The notes under the pieces are model-generated. The model had not been told where the DNA came from. It did no database searches and saw only the letters and a program-made list of their open reading frames with translations. Position numbers and translations under genes: made by a program. Below, one piece after another: positions 8,040-14,912 of a DNA stretch of 46,124 bases. This DNA is from AEGEAN-183 sp964002385 (lineage in GTDB: Bacteria; Pseudomonadota; Gammaproteobacteria; Magnimaribacterales; Magnimaribacteraceae): assembly GCA_964002385.1 (NCBI GenBank), contig CAXFFS010000001.1:1-46124 (forward strand). Reading direction: 5' to 3'. The number at the start of each line of letters is the position of its first letter. Positions within the stretch are counted from its first letter, which is position 1.

Positions 8040-8507
8040 GCAACACCCAAAGTAGGAAATAAAGCCCCTGTGTTTAAAGGAATTTGTACTGGAGAAGAAA
8101 ATGTAGATCTCTCTAAACTTAAGGGAAAGAAAGTAATTCTCTATTTTTACCCCAAGGACAGTACTCCAGGATGCACAACAGAAGGACAAAATTTTAGAGA
8201 CCTCTATAAGCAGTTTAAAAAAGAAGGTACCTTAATTTTTGGGCTTTCAAGAGAATCTTTAAAATCCCATGAGAATTTTAAAACCAAGCAATCTTTTCCT
8301 TTTGAGTTAATTTCTGACCCAGATGAAAAAATATGTAACCAATATAAGGTGATTAAGGAAAAAAGCATGTATGGAAGAAAGTACATGGGAATAGAAAGAA
8401 GTACCTTCCTGATAGATGAGAAAGGGAAGCTAGTACAAGAATGGAGAAAAGTAAAAGTTACTGGTCATGCCCAAGAGGTACTAGACACAATAAAAACTAT
8501 GAAATAA
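8037..8507 (+). CDS. bcp: Thioredoxin-dependent thiol peroxidase, BCP/PrxQ family
   Basis: 156 residues, the usual length for BCP (E. coli 156). It reduces peroxides in the cytoplasm. The peroxidatic Cys46 lies in DSTPGCTTEG with the family Thr and Pro before it. The resolving cysteine that E. coli Bcp has five residues later is Asn/Phe here (EGQNF), and the only other cysteines are Cys17 and Cys100, so a 1-Cys or atypical mechanism is likely. ATG with a good Shine-Dalgarno. The dapA-bcp neighbourhood is as in enterobacteria without gcvR. Confidence 0.93.
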   Translation: MATPKVGNKAPVFKGICTGEENVDLSKLKGKKVILYFYPKDSTPGCTTEGQNFRDLYKQFKKEGTLIFGLSRESLKSHENFKTKQSFPFELISDPDEKICNQYKVIKEKSMYGRKYMGIERSTFLIDEKGKLVQEWRKVKVTGHAQEVLDTIKTMK

Positions 8508-8510
8508 AGT

Positions 8511-9563
8511 TTATTCTAGAGTTTGTTGAGGCCAAGAGTTGATTATGGCTTTAACAAATGTTGCTAATGGTATAGCAAAGAAAAGTCCCCAAAACCCCCA
8601 AATACCTCCAAAAAATAAAACTGAAATTACAATTACCACTGGATGTAGTTTATTTCTAGCAGAAAAGAGTAAAGGTACCAAGACATTGCCATCAAGGGCT
8701 TGGATAATTAGGTATATCCCTAAAAGCCACCAGAAGTCTGCAGATATACCCCATTCATACAATCCGACAAGTAAAACTGGAACAGTAACCAAAATAGCAC
8801 CAAAAAAAGGAATCATGACTGATAGACCTACTAACAAAGCCAGTAAGAAGGTATACGGGAGTCCTAGAAAGGTAAAAGCTATAAAGCTAACTGAAGTTAC
8901 TATAAAGATTTCTATGAGTTTGCCTGTTACATAGTTGTAGAGCTGATCATTCATTTCATTAAAAATGGAATCCATCAAACCTTTTTCTTCTGGAGCAAAG
9001 AAACTAATAAGCGGTAGAAGAGTATCTTTATCTTTAACAAAGAAAAAAACCATTAATGGGATCAAGATGGCATAAATTAAAGCACTAAATGCGAAACTTA
9101 TAGTCCCAGCAATTTGACCAAGAGCTTGCGCAAGAAGATTATTTAACTGAGAGCTTAAGTTAGCAAAAAGGCTAGGAATCTCATCTTCAGAGAAGAATTC
9201 TGGGTATGAGCTTGCTAAGTTGGAAAGAGCCTGTTGCAGGGCTTCAACTATATTAGGAAGGCTTTGGATTAAAGAGTTAATTTGGGATCCTATTGAAGGA
9301 AGTATCAAAAAAAGACTGGTATATAAAGCAAAGAAAACTAGTAATGAAGTCGTCAGAGATAACCATCTTGGAAATTTGAAATTCTCTAAGGTTAGAACTA
9401 ATCCATTTAATAAAAAGGCTACAACTAAACTAATAAGAATAGGTAAAAGAATTCCACCAAAAAAGAAAAGAAGTAAAAATGCCCCTAATAAAAAAAGAGC
9501 AAAATAGACAGTTTCTTCGCTGAAGAAAAACCTATCAAGTAACCCTTTTAAAAGATCTAGCAT
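8511..9563 (-). CDS. perM: AI-2E family transporter (PerM/YfgO-like permease)
   Basis: 350 residues, polytopic, with hydrophobic segments near residues 20-60, 70-95, 155-180, and four or five closely spaced helices from 210 to 340. Signature-like segments are FFFVKDKDTLLPL, LGLPYTFLLALLVGLSVMIPFFGA, and LDGNVLVPLLFSARNKLHPVVI, typical of the AI-2E transporter family. Actual substrate is not known from sequence. Between residues 95 and 150 a soluble amphipathic region is periplasmic or cytoplasmic. perM beside bepA matches E. coli gene order. It converges on bcp with 3 bases between them. Confidence 0.88.
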   Translation of the reverse strand: MLDLLKGLLDRFFFSEETVYFALFLLGAFLLLFFFGGILLPILISLVVAFLLNGLVLTLENFKFPRWLSLTTSLLVFFALYTSLFLILPSIGSQINSLIQSLPNIVEALQQALSNLASSYPEFFSEDEIPSLFANLSSQLNNLLAQALGQIAGTISFAFSALIYAILIPLMVFFFVKDKDTLLPLISFFAPEEKGLMDSIFNEMNDQLYNYVTGKLIEIFIVTSVSFIAFTFLGLPYTFLLALLVGLSVMIPFFGAILVTVPVLLVGLYEWGISADFWWLLGIYLIIQALDGNVLVPLLFSARNKLHPVVIVISVLFFGGIWGFWGLFFAIPLATFVKAIINSWPQQTLE

Positions 9564-9582
9564 TAATTATTTCTTTTCTATT

Positions 9583-9792
9583 CTATAAACAAACTTCCCA
9601 TCCTTTTTTTTCAGCATGAATAAGCTTATTGCTACTTATTTTCGCATAAGAAGCAAAATCTTCCCATGAAGTAGGGTCTGTAGCTGTTATTTCAAGGATT
9701 TCTCCACTGTTAAGTTCAGACAGTGATAACTTGGTCTTCAATAAGGGCAATGGACAGTTTAAATCTTTGGCATTCAAGTATTTCTTTAGCAT
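9583..9792 (-). CDS. TusA-family sulfurtransferase-like protein
   Basis: 69 residues. The motif NCPLPLLKTK with Cys13 is the TusA/SirA family sulfur-carrier signature, followed by the usual GEILEITATDPTSWEDF segment in which an Asp-Pro pair precedes the second helix. Family members carry persulfide sulfur for tRNA thiolation, molybdenum cofactor or other pathways. It is shorter than E. coli TusA (81). The order perM, TusA-like, then divergent bepA recurs in gammaproteobacteria. Assignment to true TusA versus a paralogue (YedF-like) cannot be made from the sequence. Confidence 0.87.
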   Translation of the reverse strand: MLKKYLNAKDLNCPLPLLKTKLSLSELNSGEILEITATDPTSWEDFASYAKISSNKLIHAEKKGWEVCL

Positions 9793-9863
9793 ATTTAAGG
9801 ATAGTTTTTGAACTGATTGCTATTATGTAAGTCAATAATTTTATTAACGACCATTATAACGAT

Positions 9864-11321
9864 ATGATTGAGAATAAATCTTTAAGTTCAAATCTAATGA
9901 AAAGTTTAGTCTTGATGATTCTATTTACATCATCTTTTAATGTCTCTTCTGAAGAATCTTTACCTGAACTTGGAGACACTTCTTCTTCTGCAATTTCATT
10001 AGATTCTGAATATAGATTAGGCAGACTCTATATGGCTCAATTAAGGAGATCTGTACCTGATCTAAAAGACCCGCTAGTGCAGGATTATTCTGAACATCTT
10101 ATTTACAGGTTAAGTGAGTACAGCCAACTGGAAGATAGGCGGTTAGAAATAGTCATGATAAGAGACGAAAGCATAAATGCTTTCGCTGCCCCTGGAGGAA
10201 TCATAGGAATATATTCAGGTCTTATTTACCACTCAGAAACAGAGGGACAATTAGTATCAGTTTTATCTCACGAATTGGCTCACTTAAGTCAAAGACATTT
10301 CGCAAGAAACCTTCAAAGACAACAAGACAGAAGTTTATCAAATGCCTTAATTTTATTAGCTAGTATTGCGATTGCAGCTTCAACTAGCCCAGAAGCTATA
10401 ATGGCTGGACAGCAAGTTCTAGCTCAACAAGCCTTATCTTATAGCCGAAGTAACGAACAGGAAGCTGACAGAATAGGGTTTTTAACGATGATTTCTGCAG
10501 GTTTTGATCCCGAAAGCATGCCTCAAATGTTTGAAATGCTACAAGCTCTTAATAGGTTAAGTGGAGCTAATGAGCTTGAATTTTTAAGATCTCACCCCCT
10601 GACAAAGAAGAGAATAAGTGACTCTAGAACCCGAGCTAGAGAAATAAAGGGTTCAAATTATAAAAACAGCTTAGATTTTTCATTAATTAAGCAAAGAATT
10701 TCTATTGGTTTATTTAAAACTTCACGTCAAGCAGTTATGCAATTGAGACAGGAAAAAAGAAGGGCTAAAAACGAACGGCAAAATATTATTGCTGGGTATG
10801 GTCTGGGCTTAGCCCTTTCTAGAGATAACAAATACAGCGCAGCTCTAGATGAAATAAGACAGGCCCTTAAATTAGATGAAGAAAATCTCATCTTGCAAAC
10901 AGCTTTATTAGAAATTCATTTAAATGCAGGTAATGGGTTGGAGGCAGTTGGAGTTGGAAAAAATTTAATAGAAATGAATCCGTCTAATTTCCCTATTTCT
11001 ATGTTGTATGCAAGAGCCCTAATGCATCAAAAACAATATGGCACAGCTGAAGAAGTTCTAAAAAAACTATTACTTAAAAGAAAAGATGATCCTCAGGTGT
11101 GGTATTGGTTAGCTGAAGTTCAAGGGTTGGCAAGAAAAATAATCGCACTACATCAATCAAGGGCAGAATATTTTTACCTCACAGGAAATTATGACCGGGC
11201 TATTGAACATCTCAGGTACGCCTTGGAACTTGCAGGAAATAATTTTCAATTAAATGAAGTTTTGCAAACTAAGATAGAGAATGTCTTTGCTACCCAAGAA
11301 GAGCTAAAAGACTTTACTTAA
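9864..11321 (+). CDS. bepA: Periplasmic M48 metalloprotease/chaperone BepA (YfgC)
   Basis: 485 residues (E. coli 487). An N-terminal signal peptide spans about residues 12-30 (MKSLVLMILFTSSFNVSS). The M48 zinc site is H136-E137-L-A-H140 with third ligand Glu200 in NEQEADR. The C-terminal half from about 300 contains TPR repeats (YGLGLALSRDNKYSAALDEI and onward). By family knowledge BepA helps assemble or degrades LptD and BamA substrates, so it belongs with bamC. An in-frame ATG at 9897 would give a shorter n-region and could be the real start. Its TAA stop overlaps the convergent hinT stop within TTAA. Confidence 0.93.
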   Translation: MIENKSLSSNLMKSLVLMILFTSSFNVSSEESLPELGDTSSSAISLDSEYRLGRLYMAQLRRSVPDLKDPLVQDYSEHLIYRLSEYSQLEDRRLEIVMIRDESINAFAAPGGIIGIYSGLIYHSETEGQLVSVLSHELAHLSQRHFARNLQRQQDRSLSNALILLASIAIAASTSPEAIMAGQQVLAQQALSYSRSNEQEADRIGFLTMISAGFDPESMPQMFEMLQALNRLSGANELEFLRSHPLTKKRISDSRTRAREIKGSNYKNSLDFSLIKQRISIGLFKTSRQAVMQLRQEKRRAKNERQNIIAGYGLGLALSRDNKYSAALDEIRQALKLDEENLILQTALLEIHLNAGNGLEAVGVGKNLIEMNPSNFPISMLYARALMHQKQYGTAEEVLKKLLLKRKDDPQVWYWLAEVQGLARKIIALHQSRAEYFYLTGNYDRAIEHLRYALELAGNNFQLNEVLQTKIENVFATQEELKDFT

Positions 11322-11659
11322 CCAGGAGGCCACTGAAACTCCCTTCCAGCAATTAGGTGAATGTGGAGATGAAAGACCGTTTGCTGAGCCCCGGCACCAT
11401 TATTTACAACCAATCTAAAGGCGTCTTCAATACCTAGGTCTTTGGCTATACCTCCTGCCACAAGAAATAGATGTCCTAGTAACTCTTTATCTTCTTGGCT
11501 TGAATCAGAAATTTTTTCTATCTTTTTCTTTGGAATTATCAATATGTGAACAGGCGCAACGGGATTTATATCTTTGAAAGCTAAGCAACTATCGTCTTCA
11601 TAAACAATATCCGCAGGCAATTCTTTATCAATTATCTTTTGAAATATAGTATCACTCAT
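11318..11659 (-). CDS. hinT: Histidine triad (HIT) nucleotide-binding protein HinT
   Basis: 113 residues. The HIT motif HLHIHL holds His97, His99 (nucleophile) and His101 near the C-terminus. DIVYEDDSCLAFKDINPVAPVHILIIPKK is the conserved N-terminal half of the HinT/PKCI branch. It acts as a purine-nucleoside phosphoramidase in the cytoplasm. The ending QWPPG is typical. ATG start. Its stop codon overlaps that of bepA, which is convergent. It is separated from the next minus-strand gene (DUF1543) by 6 bases. Confidence 0.95.
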   Translation of the reverse strand: MSDTIFQKIIDKELPADIVYEDDSCLAFKDINPVAPVHILIIPKKKIEKISDSSQEDKELLGHLFLVAGGIAKDLGIEDAFRLVVNNGAGAQQTVFHLHIHLIAGREFQWPPG

Positions 11660-11665
11660 AAAGAT

Positions 11666-11935
11666 CTATAACTTTTTTGACTCATCATATCCTAGGATTC
11701 CTTCCTGTTTAGAATTCTTTCCTTCTTCCAAAGAAACTTTATATCCATCCACATAAGATAGTTCTTTGATACCATCTATATGCATTTTCTTATCCTGGAA
11801 CTCCTTTAAACTTAAGACGTTCTCCTTGGCTTTTTTAGGATCTTCAGCTGCAGTAAAAAAGTTCATATGAACCTCATAGAGCCCTTCTCCTATTGAAGGG
11901 TCATAGTAACCAACATGCACCATGTATAAATTCAT
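11666..11935 (-). CDS. DUF1543 domain protein
   Basis: 89 residues. It starts MNLYMVHVGYYDPSIGEGLYEVHMNFF and contains KKMHIDGIKELSYVDGYKV, which I recognise as the DUF1543 pattern (first strand plus the H-[IL]-D ... VDGY segment). Function is unknown in the literature I can recall. It has no signal peptide or membrane segment, so it is likely cytoplasmic. It sits 6 bases upstream of hinT, suggesting co-transcription with it. The last 20 residues are charged and probably disordered. Confidence 0.65.
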   Translation of the reverse strand: MNLYMVHVGYYDPSIGEGLYEVHMNFFTAAEDPKKAKENVLSLKEFQDKKMHIDGIKELSYVDGYKVSLEEGKNSKQEGILGYDESKKL

Positions 11936-11964
11936 AACTTAGGTTTATTTAATATTTTTCATAA

Positions 11965-12309
11965 CTATAAACGAATACCAAAACGAGAAAGTAAAGCAAT
12001 ATATAACCAGTAAACCAAAACAGTGGCAACAATTGAGATAAGAAAAGAGTATATGAAATCCAATCTTTTTAGTGCTAAGGGCAAAACAACAAAAAATGTT
12101 AAGGAAGGAGGAATTAATAAAAGTATTGAGTTAGAAAGATTAACGACCGTGTCTACTTCTTTTGTATCAAAATAAAGCCAAGTAATTGCCAAAGCTGAAG
12201 TTAGAGGTATAGAAGCTAATATGCCAGCTATAAAACTTGATCTTCTAGCTATTTCTGAAATAGCTACGATTATTATTACGGTAATTATTGTTTTGACAAC
12301 CAAATACAT
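11965..12309 (-). CDS. DUF3147 family small membrane protein
   Basis: 114 residues with four predicted membrane helices (about 5-22, 26-46, 58-80, 86-108). ISEIARRSSFIAGILASIPLTSALAITWLYFDT is the conserved N-terminal half of the DUF3147 family as I know it. Function is not established. It is 29 bases upstream of the DUF1543 gene on the same strand and divergent from the unrecognised gene at 12362. Nothing in the sequence suggests transport specificity. Confidence 0.75.
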   Translation of the reverse strand: MYLVVKTIITVIIIVAISEIARRSSFIAGILASIPLTSALAITWLYFDTKEVDTVVNLSNSILLLIPPSLTFFVVLPLALKRLDFIYSFLISIVATVLVYWLYIALLSRFGIRL

Positions 12310-12361
12310 GCTAACTCGATTTCTACTAATTTTTTAATTCTCAAGTATTATTATAGAAAGA

Positions 12362-12949
12362 ATGGCTAAGAACAATAAAGATACTAACTTTGAATTGGAA
12401 ATTTCTCAAAAAGAACTACAAGAATTCATTGAAAATTTAGATCCTAAAAGGAATATTCAAGATCTAGCTGCATCTGCAGCTGAAATAATAGCCTCTGCCG
12501 GATTTTCTACGCACTGGGATGATATTTTACCTATGTTGGATGATGAACATATTTCAGAAGATTTAAGATTGGCTGCACATATTATTTTTAGAGCTAAACT
12601 AGTATTGGAAGAGATGGAAAAAGATTCTTCGTTACGTAATATCGTCTATAACACAATGCTAATGATGGATGCCTTAGAGGTGGCCAACATAAAGGGATAT
12701 ATTCCTTCTGCATCTGATGTGAATTTCAATAAAATGGAAGCCAAAACTTCGAGTATGAATATGGCTATCAAAAAAGAAAAAATCATTGATACCATAAGAC
12801 AGTTGGCGAAAGAAAATCCGAAAAAAGGCATCACTTGGCTTAGAAAAAGAGCATCTACCTTGCTTAGTTCTGAAACACAGAAAGGATATAGTTATAGACA
12901 AATCTTAAGAGATACTAAGGGAATGAGAATAAAAAATGATAAAACTTAA
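12362..12949 (+). CDS. Unrecognised soluble helical protein
   Basis: 195 residues; I do not recognise the family. It lacks a signal peptide, membrane segment or cysteine pair. The composition is mostly charged and helical: residues 1-70 acidic, 75-110 a hydrophobic helical hairpin (RLAAHIIFRAKLVLEEMEKD ... NTMLMMDALEVANIKGYIPS), and a basic C-terminal third (KENPKKGITWLRKRAS ... SYRQILRDTKG) that could touch nucleic acid, though no motif proves this. Codon use matches its neighbours. The stop overlaps the convergent crcB end by 4 bases. The reading frame is clearly coding because it is long and uninterrupted with a biased third position. Confidence 0.7.
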   Translation: MAKNNKDTNFELEISQKELQEFIENLDPKRNIQDLAASAAEIIASAGFSTHWDDILPMLDDEHISEDLRLAAHIIFRAKLVLEEMEKDSSLRNIVYNTMLMMDALEVANIKGYIPSASDVNFNKMEAKTSSMNMAIKKEKIIDTIRQLAKENPKKGITWLRKRASTLLSSETQKGYSYRQILRDTKGMRIKNDKT

Positions 12950-13308
12950 TTGTTGGTTATCTGCATACCAATCCAAGTAGCCAACAAACATCCTATTACA
13001 GTAAAGACAATATAACTCATAACAGCCAACCAATTACCTTGCTCAATTAGTTGAAACGTTTCTTTTGAGAAAGCAGAAAAGGTAGTAAAGGCTCCTAGGA
13101 AACCCATTAACAAAAGAGGTTCATAGATTTCTTCATATTTTGGACCCATTAAATTAATTAAAATTCCCAATAGAAAACATCCTAAGATATTTACTGAAAA
13201 AATTCCCAGAGGGAAAAAAAGAAGTTGTGCTCTTTCAATTACTTCAGAAATTAAAACTCTGCATAAGGCTCCTGTAGCTCCTCCAATAAGAATTAAAAAA
13301 TACTTCAT
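12946..13308 (-). CDS. crcB: Fluoride-specific ion channel CrcB/Fluc
   Basis: 120 residues, four helices. Visible family motifs are GGATGALCRVLI near the N-terminus, FPLGIFSVNILGCFLLG with the conserved Asn, and GFLGAFTTFSAFSKET with the Thr-rich Na+/F- pore loop. It forms a dual-topology dimer in the inner membrane exporting fluoride. No fluoride riboswitch can be seen in the short upstream region, which runs straight into the tRNA-Lys 3' end at 13316 (7 bases away). It is convergent with the gene at 12362. Confidence 0.95.
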   Translation of the reverse strand: MKYFLILIGGATGALCRVLISEVIERAQLLFFPLGIFSVNILGCFLLGILINLMGPKYEEIYEPLLLMGFLGAFTTFSAFSKETFQLIEQGNWLAVMSYIVFTVIGCLLATWIGMQITNN

Positions 13309-13315
13309 TTTTTGA

Positions 13316-13392
13316 TGGTGGGCCGTCGGCGACTCGAACGCCGGACCAATTCCTTAAAAGGGAACTGCTCTACCAAACTGAGCTAACGGCCC
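13316..13392 (-). tRNA. tRNA-Lys(UUU)
   Basis: The minus strand gives a full cloverleaf: acceptor GGGCCGT pairing with ACGGCCC, D stem GCTC/GAGC, anticodon stem GTTCC/GGAAT, anticodon loop CTTTTAA (anticodon TTT), T stem CGGCG/CGCCG with loop TTCGAGT, discriminator A and an encoded CCA. It is 77 bases long. The 5' half (bases 13354-13392) is repeated exactly at 20288-20326, so this gene seems to be a hybrid made by integration in the anticodon loop. Confidence 0.97.
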
Positions 13393-13394
13393 AA
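13354..13394 (-). repeat. Direct repeat, attL-like: 5' half of tRNA-Lys
   Basis: 41 bases identical to 20288-20328 in the same orientation. Identity begins at the first + strand base of the anticodon loop (TTAAAAG, 13354-13360), covers the whole 5' half of the tRNA, and ends 2 bases beyond its 5' end. This boundary is what anticodon-loop integration by a tyrosine recombinase would leave. Confidence 0.92.
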
Positions 13395-13401
13395 GGTCGG
13401 C

Positions 13402-13430
13402 ATTATACATATTAACAATTAATAATTTGA
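13402..13430 (-). promoter_or_regulatory. Promoter of tRNA-Lys, supplied from the island side
   Basis: On the minus strand a perfect TATAAT -10 (13402-13407) is followed by GCCGACCTT, a G/C-rich discriminator, and then the tRNA 5' end. A weak -35 (TCAAAT, 13425-13430) lies 17 bases upstream. Because these bases are outside the 41-bp repeat, the promoter belongs to the island. Confidence 0.55.
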
Positions 13431-13444
13431 TATAGTCAAATTAT
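13422..13444. repeat. AT-rich inverted repeat inside the island left end
   Basis: ATAATTTGA and TCAAATTAT are perfect 9-bp arms with a TATAG loop. The element ATAATTTGATAT recurs at 13504-13515, across the start codon of the first island gene, and nearly recurs (ATAATGTTGATATA) at 20246-20259 at the other island end. These could be operator or recombination arm sites. Confidence 0.5.
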
Positions 13445-13513
13445 GAAAATACTTCTCTTCAAAGTACTTCTTCAAATGATGAGATCTTATTAATTAAAAA
13501 GATATAATTTGAT

Positions 13514-14203
13514 ATGAATTCTTCCTTAAATTTAATTTGGACCAGAACTCAAAATGTTATTGGTTTTGTTTTAATGATAGTTTTCTTGGCTTATCCATTC
13601 CCTAGACTTGTTTTTATTTCAATAGCTGCCTGGATTTTAATTTCTACCACAGTCACGGCAATTTTACTAAAAACTACCTTTACCATAGCCAATACAGTTA
13701 CTATTTCAAGAGCATATGGATTGGTAATTTTTTCTTTTTTGCTTGCTTACAATCAATCTGTCACTAACTTATCTATTTTTATTTTAGGAATCTGTTTAAT
13801 GGCAGATTTTTTTGATGGTTACCTTGCCAGAATCTTTACGACAAGTTCTGCAGGAAAAGTGCTTGATGGAGAGACTGATCAACAGTTTGTGTTAGTAGCA
13901 GCTTCTACAGCTTTTATTTTTTTAGATATTTCTTTTTGGGTGTTACTTTTCCCCAGCATGAAGTATATTTTTGAAACTTGTTATGATCTATTTAGATTAA
14001 AAGTTAACGAAAAAGAAGGAAAGAAAAGAAGGAAAATTATTGCTGCAATTGTAATGATTATTTTATTTATAAACCTAGCTTTTATAGAAGAAGAATCTAG
14101 TATCTTTTTTTATTTAATAGGTCTCCTAGCACTTTCCTACTCTTTTTTAACAGATCTAATTAGGGCATTGAAGTCACAATTAAAGAATAATCATGTCTCT
14201 TAA
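13514..14203 (+). CDS. CDP-alcohol phosphatidyltransferase family membrane enzyme
   Basis: 229 residues with about six membrane helices. The family motif is present as D98-x2-D101-G-x2-A105-R106, then G114, D118 and D122, giving all four metal/substrate aspartates. The spacing between AR and G is 7 residues rather than the usual 8. Such enzymes transfer a phosphoalcohol from a CDP-linked donor to an alcohol in the inner membrane; which one is not predictable here. It is the first gene of the island operon and overlaps the methyltransferase gene by 11 bases. ATG start, no clear Shine-Dalgarno. Confidence 0.8.
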   Translation: MNSSLNLIWTRTQNVIGFVLMIVFLAYPFPRLVFISIAAWILISTTVTAILLKTTFTIANTVTISRAYGLVIFSFLLAYNQSVTNLSIFILGICLMADFFDGYLARIFTTSSAGKVLDGETDQQFVLVAASTAFIFLDISFWVLLFPSMKYIFETCYDLFRLKVNEKEGKKRRKIIAAIVMIILFINLAFIEEESSIFFYLIGLLALSYSFLTDLIRALKSQLKNNHVS

Positions 14204-14897
14204 CAAACAACAAAAAATTGTTAATTGGTTTGATATAACATATAAACGTAAAGGTTTTTCTTATCTACGAACTTCTGAAGCATATGAAGTATTCACTAAG
14301 ATTTTGAACTTAAAATCAGGTGACTCAGTTCTTGATGTTGCTTGCGGACCAGGACTTTTTTTAAGTCTCGCAAATGAAATTGATTGTAGATGTACAGGTA
14401 TTGATGCTTCTAAAGAAGCTGTAAAAATGGCTCAAAACTATACTCCTGAATCTGAGATCTATTTGGGAAATTCAGAAAAATTACCTTTTGAAGACAATAG
14501 CTTTGATGTGGTAGTTTGTATTGGTGCCTTAGAGCGTTTTGTAAATCTCCAAGAAGCTCTTGCTGAACAACTTCGTGTCGCTAAACAAAATTCTCGTTTT
14601 TGCTTCTTAGTTAGAAATTCAAGTAGTATTTTATGGACTATCAACATGAAAATATTGAGGCGTCAAAATACAGCTGGACATCAAGATGCAAAGTCACTGG
14701 ATCAGTGGAAACATGTTTTCGAATCTAATGGCTTTAATATTGAAAAAATTTTTCCTGACCAATGGCCTTTACATAAAATAATCTCATTCTTTCCTTTATT
14801 TATAAAAAAAAGAATTATGCTAAGTATTCATAAAGGGGTTTTTCCTCTTAGTCTTTCTGGAGAATTCATATTTCTTCTCTCCAAAAAAAACCCTTAA
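14193..14897 (+). CDS. Class I SAM-dependent methyltransferase
   Basis: 234 residues. Motif I is VLDVACGPGLFLSLA (residues about 47-61), then an acidic end of strand 2 in CTGIDASKEAVKMAQ, and motif IV-V region NSFDVVVCIGALERFVN. This is a Methyltransf_11-type fold. The C-terminal third (WPLHKIISFFPLFIKKRIML) has a hydrophobic patch that may dock at the membrane. The substrate is unknown; the flanking phosphatidyltransferase and membrane phosphotransferase-like gene suggest a lipid headgroup or the island product. The start overlaps the upstream gene by 11 bases, indicating translational coupling. Confidence 0.85.
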   Translation: MSLNKQQKIVNWFDITYKRKGFSYLRTSEAYEVFTKILNLKSGDSVLDVACGPGLFLSLANEIDCRCTGIDASKEAVKMAQNYTPESEIYLGNSEKLPFEDNSFDVVVCIGALERFVNLQEALAEQLRVAKQNSRFCFLVRNSSSILWTINMKILRRQNTAGHQDAKSLDQWKHVFESNGFNIEKIFPDQWPLHKIISFFPLFIKKRIMLSIHKGVFPLSLSGEFIFLLSKKNP

Positions 14898-14912
14898 AAA
14901 TATGTGGTTTTA

